Assembly: GCA_037127255.1 (NCBI GenBank)
Contig: JBANSL010000012.1
Coordinates: 24,872,615 to 24,936,614, forward strand
DNA from: Persicaria tinctoria
Lineage: Eukaryota > Streptophyta > Magnoliopsida > Caryophyllales > Polygonaceae
Length of the DNA: 64,000 nucleotides
Reading direction: 5' to 3'
Shown here: in pieces, positions 35,549 to 45,061 of the stretch
Position numbering within the stretch: the first letter of the stretch is position 1
Layout: every line of letters begins with the position of its first letter
Translations under genes and position numbers: made by a program
The notes under the pieces: generated by a model
Seen by the model: the letters and a program-made list of their open reading frames with translations, nothing else
Databases searched by the model: none
Told to the model about the DNA's origin: nothing

Positions 35549-35660
35549 TTTTGGAGATAATATGGAGGGGATTGACCGTAGCGGTTTTGGCGGGCTGTCA
35601 ATGTAATTTTGGCGTCAAAACAGGGTTCTTCATTGGGGGGAAAAGGAGAGCATCTGTCTG

Positions 35661-35740
35661 ACCAATATGATACATTTATCTTACCAATAGAATATATTTA
35701 TCTTACCAATAGGCTGAACATGTCCTACTATACCTGGAAA
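35661..35740. repeat. 22-bp repeat units, left subterminal cluster 2
   Basis: ACCAAT-type anchors at 35661, 35683, 35705 and (diverged) 35727, again exactly 22 bp apart. The flanks of clusters 1 and 2 also match each other (GGAGGGGATTGACCGTAGC / GAAGGGGATTGAACGTAGC), so a larger about 190-bp block is duplicated. Confidence 0.85.
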
Positions 35741-36021
35741 TTTTCGAGAAATTTGAAGGGGATTGAACGTAGCTGTTTTGGGGGGTTGTCAGTGTAATTT
35801 TGGCGCCAAAACGGGGTCCTTCATTGGGGGAAGGGGGCATTTATGAGGGGAAAATGCAATCATTGCATTGATGGATATTTCCCAAGCACATATATAAGCT
35901 GCGAGGAGGATCTCAAACACCCCAACATGCCCTGCAAAGAGTGAGGCGAAGCAGGAGAGAGGCGGAAAGGACGGGGGAAAAGGCACACGTGCATCTGAGG
36001 AAATGATACATTTGTCATCCT

Positions 36022-36060
36022 ACCAATAGTACATTTCGGGCCTGCCAATAGTTTTCAACT
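36022..36060. repeat. 22-bp repeat units upstream of the transposase
   Basis: Anchors at 36022 (ACCAAT) and 36044 (GCCAAT), 22 bp apart, about 200 bp before the first transposase codons. Confidence 0.7.
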
Positions 36061-36234
36061 GTCTTTCCATTCCAGAAAAAGTGCAACAAGTTTGTTGGTG
36101 GCAGTGGCGGCGATGATTAAGTCATCTTGTACCTTTCCTTTGTAGTTGTTCCTCTTTCCTATATCAGAACTACCCCCTAGGCCGATCCTCTATTCACGTG
36201 ACGTACCCCAGGTGATAGGGTATGTATCAATGTC

Positions 36235-38850
36235 GTGTGTGGCGGTTGGTGGGCTCCCGGGAGTGGGAACATGGTGTTCAAGGGAGAGGCACATACGGCA
36301 GCATTGGTGGTGGTACAGAATATTGGCTACGACCAACTGAAGGAGAAGATAGTTTCCAAATTCGATGTGGACATGGTCTTGTACGACAGTGAGCTCACCT
36401 ACCTCCCTCCTTCGATGGGGCGAGCCACTCCGATTCGGGTCCGGGACGACGATGACCTAGAAGCCTACAAGTTCTACAACACTGAATCCGGTGCACAAGC
36501 CTGGCCAATCGCACTGCACGCCACCTTACTGATGAAAACGACAACCCTTTCCACACCCTCCAGTGAACATGAGTCGGAAAACTCCAACTCATGGACTGAG
36601 AACCTGTCATCTCCCACCCAGGGTAAATACTCATAACCGGGCCTCCCACCATGCAGGAAGACTTGGATGATGGTCTTGATGGAGGCGGAGGGGCGGATGA
36701 GAAGGTTCGAGGCTCGATCGAGGAGAAAGGGAAGTTGGATGACCTTATGAGTGAAACTAGAGGGACCTGTCTGTGTGCTGAGTGTGTAGCGGGGGAGGGA
36801 GAGTGTTGTAGGACTGCAAAGGACATCTTGAGTGGGATGTGGGAGGGGGGGGGGGGCTAGCTGGGAGTGGTGTACAATCTGGTATTAGTAGGATGGAGTA
36901 CAACATAATGGTCGGACAGTCGGGCGAAGTTGGTAAGATGGATGACAACATAATGGTAGGACAGGGGGATGAAGTGGGACAGCTTCACAAAGTGGATGAC
37001 CCAGAGAAGGGTGGCAATGTGAACAGGTCTGATGCCATCCGACGCGGAAAGCAAGATGTGATCGTTGATACCGACAACGATGTGGACGTCCTACCCCCCC
37101 CCCCCCCACGGATTGGAGGACATAATAGACGTTGGAAGTTCCGACGATGACATGATCGCGGGTGGTTTCCCCGTGAAAGTGGAGGGAGGTAGGCCGAACA
37201 AGACATCTGAATCGTGGGATGAGGAGGCTGAGGCACCAGTGAGAGAGATAGAGCGATCGTACCAAGGACACAAACAGCCTTTGCCGACGTTGGATCTAGT
37301 GGAAGAGGACGTGGCTCGGTTCATTCTACTAGTCGGAGACCCTCAGGAGAGTGTGAAGGTGTTACGTGATGGGGAGATGTTCGATACGAAGGCTGCCATT
37401 CAGTCTAGAGTGACGTGGGAAGCTTTGCGCGGGTGCTTCGCGATCCAAGTGAAGCGGTCGACAACAACGGCGTACGTGGTTGTATGCCCCGAGCCGAACT
37501 ACTCATGGTACTGTTGGGTGTCAATGTATCGGGAAACTAAGAAGTGGGTGGTTCGTAAGTTCGTGAACGCACACACTTGCAAGGTTAGTGTCGTGAGAAA
37601 CTACCAGCGCAACGCCAATTAAAAGCTGATGGGGCAGAGTTTGGTTTCCGAGTAAGTTCCTAAACCGGTGTCTTATTCCCCGTCTATGTACTATGTGTTG
37701 GTGGAATTTTTTTGGTGTAACTCGTTGATCGCATCCTTGCAGTTTTGATGGGTCAGGAAAGGAGTTGCTTCCCCGTCAGATCAGGATGATGATGAAGGCT
37801 TGGTTGGGTGTGGACTGCAACTACTGGAAGGCACGCAGGGCGAAGGGAGGCGCACGAGACGACTTGTACGGGACCTACGAAGAGAGCTACAATCGGATGA
37901 CCTCATACCTTTACATGCTTGATCGAGCAAACCCCGGGACCATAATCACATTAGTCCGTGATGATAACCAGCAATTCAAGTATGCGTTCGTTAGCTTGGG
38001 TGTTTGGCGGGCAGCCATCCCACACCTCAGACAGGTACGTCATCGCAACTTTATTATCCTACCAAATGGCACATTTTATCTTACCAGTTGTGTACAAGGC
38101 GGATGGGCGGCAAAAACTGTTCTTCCTAATGGAAAACGTGTACACCGCTGCGGAGTTCAATGGGCACTTCGAAGCATTCAGAGAGAAGTCGCCCACTGGT
38201 GCTGACTACATTAAGCTGGCCGGGTTCTCCAATTGGGCCCGGGCTTTCTATCCCGCCAACCGGTTCAACATCACAACCACAAACCATGCCGAGTGCTTGA
38301 ACTCGGTATTTTTTGAATCTCGTGACCTGCCCGTCACCGCCCTGATGGACAACATACTTGACACAGTGGGTGGGTGGTTCGTTAAGCACCGAGAGCCAAG
38401 TTCAAATCCCGACAAGGTTGTCACTAACCATGTGGACACCGTTTTGAGGCAAAACGCCATGCATGCTATATGTCTTCAGTTGAAGATTTTGAGCGAACAC
38501 GAGTATGACGTCCGTAAAGGGCTGTCCGCTTGGCTGGTCAACCTGTCCGCTCAGAGTTGCACATGTAAGCACTTTGAAATTGACCAGATTCCATGTGCAC
38601 ATGCCCTCGCCGCGACCAAGGTACGTCGGATCGAACTATACTCCCTCGTTTATCCTCTATACAAGGCCGAGGCTTGGCGCGCGTGCTACGTAAATATCGT
38701 CTACCCAGTGCCACCTCATGACACATGGGCGGTGCCTCCAGAAACAGCAGCGAGGATTTGCTTGCCCTTGGGGGGAAGCGTGCGCCGGGAAGGCCGAAGA
38801 CCAAGCGCTATCCGTCGAAGGGCGAGGCCAGGGGGGCAAAGCGCCGTCGA
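36235..38850 (+). pseudogene. MuDR-type transposase lacking its DDE core
   Basis: Reads in order: an N-terminal PB1-like region ('KIVSKFDVDMVLYDSELTYL'), an acidic linker, the MuDR N-terminal DNA-binding domain ('FDTKAAIQSRVTWEALRGCF', 'AHTCKVSVVRNYQRNAN'), 'LLPRQIRMMMKAWLGVDCNY' and 'YAFVSLGVWRAAIPHLRQ'. It then jumps to the C-terminal part ('YTAAEFNGHFEAFREKSP', 'ANRFNITTTNHAECLNSVF') and an intact SWIM zinc finger 'CTCKHFEIDQIPCAHALA'. The stretch with the first two catalytic Asp residues (normally well over 100 residues) is absent. It also has a stop at 37620-37622 and frame changes at a G12 run (36845-36856), a C14 run (37094-37107) and a G6 run (38770-38775). Splice sites include 37654|GTAAGT and an acceptor at about 37740. 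Confidence 0.85.
38035..38087 (+). repeat. Intron-like junction made of 22-bp units at the DDE deletion
   Basis: Between '..HLRQ' and '..VYKADGRQK' lies GT..AG sequence containing two 22-bp units (ACCAAA at 38061, ACCAGT at 38083), where the second unit supplies the AG. The reading phases of the two exons do not match across it, so it is more likely a deletion scar than a working intron. Confidence 0.65.
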
Positions 38851-38959
38851 CATTAGTGTGGTTTGGTGGACGTTCAGGGCAGCTGACGGAGTTATTTTGG
38901 GCAGTGATCGGTACACGCTACAATTTTTTGCCATGTGTTTGATATTATGGAGGGGCTAA

Positions 38960-39637
38960 ATTCTAGTTGCGCTAATATTTTTTGCCATGTGTTTGATATT
39001 ATGGGGTTATTATGGGGCTAATTGTAATGGATACTTGTCATGGATGTCATGTTTTTACCACAATGACATGAATTATCAGATCTATTATGTATTTCTCATT
39101 TCGTCCTACCACTATCTATTTTTTTTATCTAGCAATTAATTTGTACTTATCCTACCATTAGTATATTGTTATCTTACCAATACCTACTCAACATTACTGA
39201 TGCACTTAGGAAAGTCCGTCATGAAATTGACATCCATCCAATATTCTTTTTCTATCTTGCCAAAGGTGTCGTGGTATCTACCCAATAGTATCGTATAATC
39301 TTACCAATTCTAACATTCAAGCAAACATAAACTTAGCACCCAAAACATTGCAACCGTGGGTGTAAGTAGGAGACATTGACGCGAAGTATAAATACCAGTT
39401 TAAACCATTACAATCACAACACATTAAAACCGTTAACAAAAAACATTACAACCAACAACATAAGTTTTAAACCAAACACAAGTTTCCACACCACCGAAGT
39501 TTTCAAACGATAGAAGTTTCCAAACAAACAACATCACAATCCAACAACATAGAAAACTAGTAGATAATGTCTTCACAAACCAAAGGCCATATACGACGGA
39601 CGACGACAGGTTAGGGAGAGACCTACAAAGAGTGGCG
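38960..39637. repeat. Spacer between convergent genes with 22-bp units
   Basis: No gene. Anchors of the 22-bp repeat at about 39108, 39131, 39154 and 39176, and further TACCAA words near 39280-39310. A direct copy of TTTTTTGCCATGTGTTTGATATTATGG occurs at 38924 and 38977. Confidence 0.6.
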
Positions 39638-39810
39638 CTATATGGAGAGGCCCAAGTATTGGCGGTAGGGGGCAATAAATTCGTCGTTGACGGTCTCGGA
39701 TGTTTCTACGCCCTCTGCCACCAGCTGCAAAGTCCTGATCACGTACGCTCCGCACTCACCACTGCACAAGAACGAATTAATAAACAACATTAATTCGATC
39801 ATTACATCTT

Positions 39811-39895
39811 ACCATTTCCATCATTAATCATACCAATGGTTGGATTATATCCTACCATTACGTGGCTTCTATCTTACCAATATTAGGAGAAGTAC
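39811..39895. repeat. 22-bp units in a ULP1-gene intron
   Basis: ACC anchors at 39811, 39832, 39854 and 39876 (spacings 21, 22, 22) inside the intron between the last two exons. Confidence 0.75.
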
Positions 39896-40014
39896 ATAAA
39901 CCACGAGTTAAGAGACACTTACAAGGTTTCGTTCCTGGGGATCTTGACTAAGTGGGATATGGTGACATCGTTGGGGACATGGACGGTTGACGGAGGGAAA
40001 ACATGTTGTTGATC

Positions 40015-41295
40015 CGTCAAAGAAAACTCAAACCTATAACTAGTATAGCAATAAGTAAGAGGTCGATCTACAGGGAAATTTATTATTCAAGTATGATTTA
40101 GATGTCAATTAAAGTAACCAAATGGGGGTTTTTAAGTGTGAAAGTTCCACCTTTTATCAAAATGGATTGAAGAAAGCAAGAGTAAATGATTGTGATTCAA
40201 ACAATTATGAGAAGCAATTCTACCTACAATTTTCCACTTTATTTGGTTGAAGCGATCCTTGTAACTTATTCTCGTTCTATTAAGGTTTCCTATGAATGCC
40301 CTTGTCCCGACCTAATATAGTTACTAGTCCAACCAGTCCTAACAACCCTTATCAATCAAACAATCCCTAAAGAAGGATTTAACCCAATTGATAGCTTTAA
40401 GATCAGAGATTAGCCAAGGTATTTGCAGTCCCTAAAGAGGGAATTAACAACACATTCAACTTCCTACTCATTCAATTAGTTCAACTAGCCCTAAAGGAAC
40501 AAGTTTGCCACTTAGGTTAAGGTTCACAACCAGGAATCTACAAAACCTTAGCGATTGAATTGATCTAACTAGTTGATCAGACAAGATAGAACAAATCAAT
40601 AAACAATCAAGCACGAAGAAGTTGAAGTATTCAAATATAGGAAACAAGGAATGAGAATTAGAAACTCACAATAAATCCAAATAAAGCTTCAAATTGTAGG
40701 CAGAACAGATGAGTTTAGTTCCTCATGGAAGACATCGCTCAAATCTCTAAATTGTTTGATGAACGTAGAATAAAATAGAAGTCAAAGAAAAATAATAACA
40801 TTCGGCCTTTTAAATGAAACGCGGCGCTCAGGCGACATATATGCTGCGGCCGCGGCATTGGTATTTCACGGAAAATCTGTGTCGAATTTGCTCTTGTTGT
40901 CAACAGGAAAGTTGTAGGTCTCTGAAAGAGTTTTCCAACGCATGGTCATAATAGTCAATCGAACAACCGAGGCCTCCAGAAAGTGCAAAAAAAATTCAGC
41001 ATGTCTGGCGACAACTTCTGCAGACTTGTTCTTCGTTTAGGTTCGCTTTATCTTCTTAGGACCTCTTGAGATCTTCATGTAAGCTTCTTCGATCAACTAG
41101 ACATTCTCATCTAATGCGTTATCGACCCATGTCTCCTCCTCGGATACAAAGTTATCTGAAATAATCAATAAAAACATGTAGATTCCGACTCCAACCACAT
41201 AGAGAACAAATATGCAAATTATACTTAAACCATACATGATATGCATCATAACTAAGTTAAATGCAACCTATTATGACCCTCTAATTGCATGATAT
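40015..41295. mobile_element. LTR-derived insertion in the protease domain
   Basis: Interrupts the C48 domain between '..VELHSRHTVD' and '..QQHVFPPSTVHVPND'. The whole block matches about 61226-62622, the 3' part of the 3.2-kb LTR of the Athila/Tat-like element, with the same order of landmarks: AGAGGTCGATCxACAGGGAAAT, the AACGCATGGTCATAATAGTC block and the end TGCATG..ATATCA. No gag/pol and no clear target duplication (only GAT shared). It may be a solo, truncated LTR or an independent unit also present in that LTR. Confidence 0.7.
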
Positions 41296-42139
41296 CAACG
41301 GTGTGCCTGGAATGGAGCTCCACAGAAAATTGCATCACCACCGGGATCAGCTTCGCAACGGGCTCGAGGTGGTTTTGCATCTCCTTGTCCTTGATTTGAT
41401 ACCATTCATTGTCCAGCACTTCGATGTTCCACCTGAAAAGTTCTATGACGAGCCCGATCCAGTACTTGGCCTTGTAATTCCAAGGCGCTAAGATCTTGGC
41501 ATTCGCCACCGACCAGGTCCTGCCGTGGTTGTCTAGAAGTGTCCCCGTAAAGTACTTCAGCAGCGCCTTCGACACATTGCGACTTGTAATGCGGCTCACA
41601 ACCCCGCTCAATGTGTCCTGCCAATAGGGGTCGAGCACGACGACGCCCGACCTCTTGTCACCCTCCCGGGCCTCCAAGCCTTCTGTACCAGGACTAGAGA
41701 CTGCTGGATGTGCTGCGTTAAGGGGTACGTTCCAAATTCCCATTAGCGTTGATCCCATGACGTAAGTGAATAAGGAAATATGTGGAAGAGGACGAATGTT
41801 TGCGTACCTCGGTGGATGTCCATATGCCGGGTAACATGAGGGCGTTGAAGAAGTCCTTGTTCAATTGGGTCCCATCAGGGCCCTTCACCTGCGTCGGGAA
41901 TTTCTCCAGCCACGCCAAGAACTCGTCTCTCTGTGCATCCGTGACCATCCCCTCCGCAGTCGCGTCGGTGGCTGGACACGTTGCCTTTGCACCCTTCTTG
42001 GCCTGCTTAGAGGGTTGAGTGACCACGCAGTCCCCTAATCCAGATGGTTGCTTCCTATCGCGCTTGCCTCTCCTCAGCTCCAGCTTCATCTCATAACAAT
42101 CAAACACACAACCGAGTTATTTACAAACAGTTGTCATTA

Positions 42140-42300
42140 TCCTACCAAAACATCTTAAAAAATCCTACCAAAAGGGTAAATATATCCTACCAAACTAGGT
42201 AATTCTATCGTACCAAAAAAAACTAATTTTCATATCCTACCAAACAGCTACATATATCTTACCAAAAGGGTCAACCTATCCTACCAACTAGTAAGATTTA
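42140..42300. repeat. 22-bp units in a ULP1-gene intron (seven units)
   Basis: TCCTACCA-type anchors at 42140, 42163, 42185, 42208, 42235, 42257 and 42279 (spacings 23, 22, 23, 27, 22, 22). Fills most of the intron 42111-42302. Confidence 0.85.
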
Positions 42301-42814
42301 CCTTTTCCTCCCCAGCCTCGGCATCGGACTCACCCTTGGCACCCTCCCCTGCAAATTGTTTTACAGCCTCCTTGGCCTTGACATCCGCACTGATGTCTCC
42401 CTTCTTACTCTGACCCTCAGCTTTGTCCACCTTCTCTCCCTAGTCCTTGTCGTGATCGTTCTCGATGGAAGCCTTGTCGTGGACCCCCTCATTTGCATCC
42501 TCCTCGAGCTTTTCATTAACCTCATCAACAACGCCCTTGCCCTGCCCCTTCAAATCAGAGTTCAACTCTTCTTTCTCCGCCGTCTTATCCTCAACGTTCT
42601 CTCCCTGCTTGCCTGACCCCTTGTCATCAGCGTTCAGCTCTTCTTTCTCCTCCGCCTTATCCACAACATTATCAGCCTCCTTGTCCACCAAAGCCTCGTC
42701 ATCCTTGCCAAAATCCTTCTCAACGTCATCATACTACAAAGACACATACTCCTACAAGGGGATGCAGGCTTTCAGTTGCCTATTATGGGGAATCCAACAC
42801 ATCAACACTATCCT

Positions 42815-42892
42815 ACCATTTGCACATATATGTCATACCATTTCGCTTATTATGGTATAATAACACATCAACACTATCCTACCAATTGCACA
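42815..42892. repeat. 22-bp units in a ULP1-gene intron
   Basis: ACCA anchors at 42815, 42837 and 42881 (22 then 44 bp), embedded in a duplicated AACACATCAACACTATCCTACCA block. Confidence 0.75.
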
Positions 42893-43516
42893 TATGATGG
42901 GCAAAGAAGCACTTACGTTGCCCTTGCCGCCCCTCTCAAATAAAGCCTTCTTGCAATCTCTAGAAACCTCACTTATCCTCTCCTCAAGCACCTTGAACCT
43001 GCTCCCCATTTCCACCATCATGCCCCTGCAGATAGCCTCAACCTTTGCCACAATCCGGGCCTCCAAACCGACGCTCGACGCGTCTGACCTTGACTGGCTG
43101 GTTCCCTGACTAGGTCCAGTAGTGGCATCCTCTTGACGTCGCTTCTCTCTTCGGGCCTTCATGTGCTCGACCATAATCTGGTCAAAGAAGACGTCTGAAG
43201 AGTCTTTCTTGTACGAGGAATGATGGTAGGCATCTTTCTCCTTGTGGGTTGGGTGCAAGATGGGCTCTGACTTCGCGAGCCGAACGTGTTCATCTATGAA
43301 GTCATCGACGAGGGCGTCCAGGTTCAGGAAGGACTTCACGTTCTCATATCAGATGTGGCTGTTTGGGGTTTCCCATCTTAGATACCTCGAGATGATGGTG
43401 TCATCAAGGTTACACCCGAACTTATTCCCAATCTCTGGAAATGTCTCATACACCCACAACTGCATATAAAATATGGTAAGATATTAGAACACGGTTTGCA
43501 TGACAAATTAAGATAG

Positions 43517-43640
43517 TTGGTAAGATTGATTTTTCCATTTGGTAGGATATTAATACCCCATTGGTAAGATACAAATATCCATTTGGTAGGATATTAATAC
43601 CCCATTGGTAGGATATAATTATCCATTTGGCATGCCGCAC
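43517..43640. repeat. Six-unit 22-bp tandem array, inverted orientation
   Basis: TTGG anchors at 43517, 43539, 43561, 43583, 43605 and 43627, all exactly 22 bp apart. Units alternate between TTGGTAAGATxxAAATATCCAT-like and TTGGTAGGATATTAATACCC-like forms. This is the reverse complement of the ACCAATxxx unit used elsewhere in the element and lies in the intron 43457-43697. Confidence 0.95.
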
Positions 43641-43883
43641 CATCACATTTTGACAATTGGCAAAGGATTATAACATTTTCTAAGACTTCACTAACCTTGA
43701 AGGCCATGGGGAACCCGTAGAGCTCGTAGGTCGGCTTGTCTTTCAAGTGACTCTGTGCAGCCATCATGTCCTTCAACGTCCCATTGAGGCTTTCGTGTAG
43801 CCTCTCATACACCAGCCTTCCCCAAAGGAACTTGATGTGATCGTAGTCGCCCGTGAGCTTGACTCTTTTTTCCTACAAGGGGT

Positions 43884-45061
43884 TGTCTTCGGAGCAGAAC
43901 ATCAACTTTCATTTGCGAAGACTGTTTGGCGATACTTCGGTATTTTGGCTTGTTCTGGCTGTATAAAATTCCGATTGAAGCCGATGAGCACTTTTTATAA
44001 AGATATTTTAAGTGGCTACAACTTATTTGAACAATGCAATCATCAAATCAGCTTGGAAGATGGACAAAATCTGGCATCTTTGGAGCAGTCCGAAAACAAG
44101 ACAGCTTGTCGGAAAGGCAATAAATAAAGACGGAATGAATTCAATAAGGTCGGATTAAATGACGGAGCTTTAGGGATTTCCGACCTTCCCTCTCTTTGAT
44201 GGCAAACAAGACCGTTCGTTTTCCCCCATTATGGTTGCCCATCTCTCCATCCTAAATCTCGAAAACCCTTTCGCATTATCCGTCATTAGTTTATCGATTT
44301 ATTTTAATTTCTTTTATTTTTGCATACCATCCATATTTTCCTATATAAAGGGATGTAAGAACTTCTTTTAAGGAACAAGTTGAATTTTGAGAAAAAGTGA
44401 GCCTTTTAGCTTCCTGTGATTCGGGTTAAGAATCTCGTTCTTAGGTGAGAGGCCGGGAACAAAACCTTCGGTGAGAGGCTGAAGGATATTCCTTAGTGAG
44501 AGACGACGGAATCAAAGGGTCGGAAATACTTGGAGTGCGAGGCCGAGAGTGTGGAAGATCGAGTGTTGGAGAGAGCTCGGAGTGCGAGGCCGAGAGCGAT
44601 CTTGCATCACATATCCCTCAACCCCATACCCCTTCTTTACCACCATTCTAAAGCCTTCCACATCCCCATTATCACCCTCAATCCTACCCAAAACGTCACT
44701 CCCAAAACAGCCCTCAATACCTCTCAAACGAACCCAATTTCGGAATCGTCTCTGCACAGGCGACGTCTCGGTAAAACTCAGTTTCCCGCTTCGTCTGACA
44801 TCCGATTGACGAGATCTTCACCAATCCGCGACCGCGACTTCAAGATCTACAAAAGTAGTACTCGCACGTTTCCAGAACCCTATCCAATCGACGGGAAATC
44901 GGCATTCTTTGCCGACTGATCTGCTGCTCTAGAACTGCCAACAACCTCCCGACTTCTCGGAACTCTCGTCGCCGGTCCTTTTACTCGATCCCGGGTCCGA
45001 GCACATCAAGTGGTATCAGAGCAACGACAAGGGTTCCTCAAGCTTTCGCGTCTCCAATTAA
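43884..45061 (+). mobile_element. Solo-like LTR with primer-binding site, plus orientation
   Basis: 43884-45005 looks like an LTR: TG start, TATATAAAG at 44342, GA-rich leader with repeated GTGAGAGGC words and an end ..GAGCACA. It is followed by TGGTATCAGAGC (45011-45022), the standard initiator-methionine tRNA primer site. Its first 270 bp are homologous to the inverse of the LTRs at 45062-47441 (shared GGCGATAC.TCGGTATTTTG, TATAAAATTCCGATTGAAGCC, AAGATATTTTAAGTGG). Only about 40 bp of internal region remain before the next LTR. The start coordinate is approximate. Confidence 0.7.

Noticed and set aside
42465..42860. Plus-strand Ser-rich frame of 131 codons
   Set aside because: It is the antisense of the acidic Lys/Glu linker of the minus-strand ULP1 gene and has no family resemblance.
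43517..43640. Regular 22-bp array resembling a CRISPR array
   Set aside because: Units abut with no unique spacers, the context is a eukaryotic transposon intron, and no cas-like gene is present.
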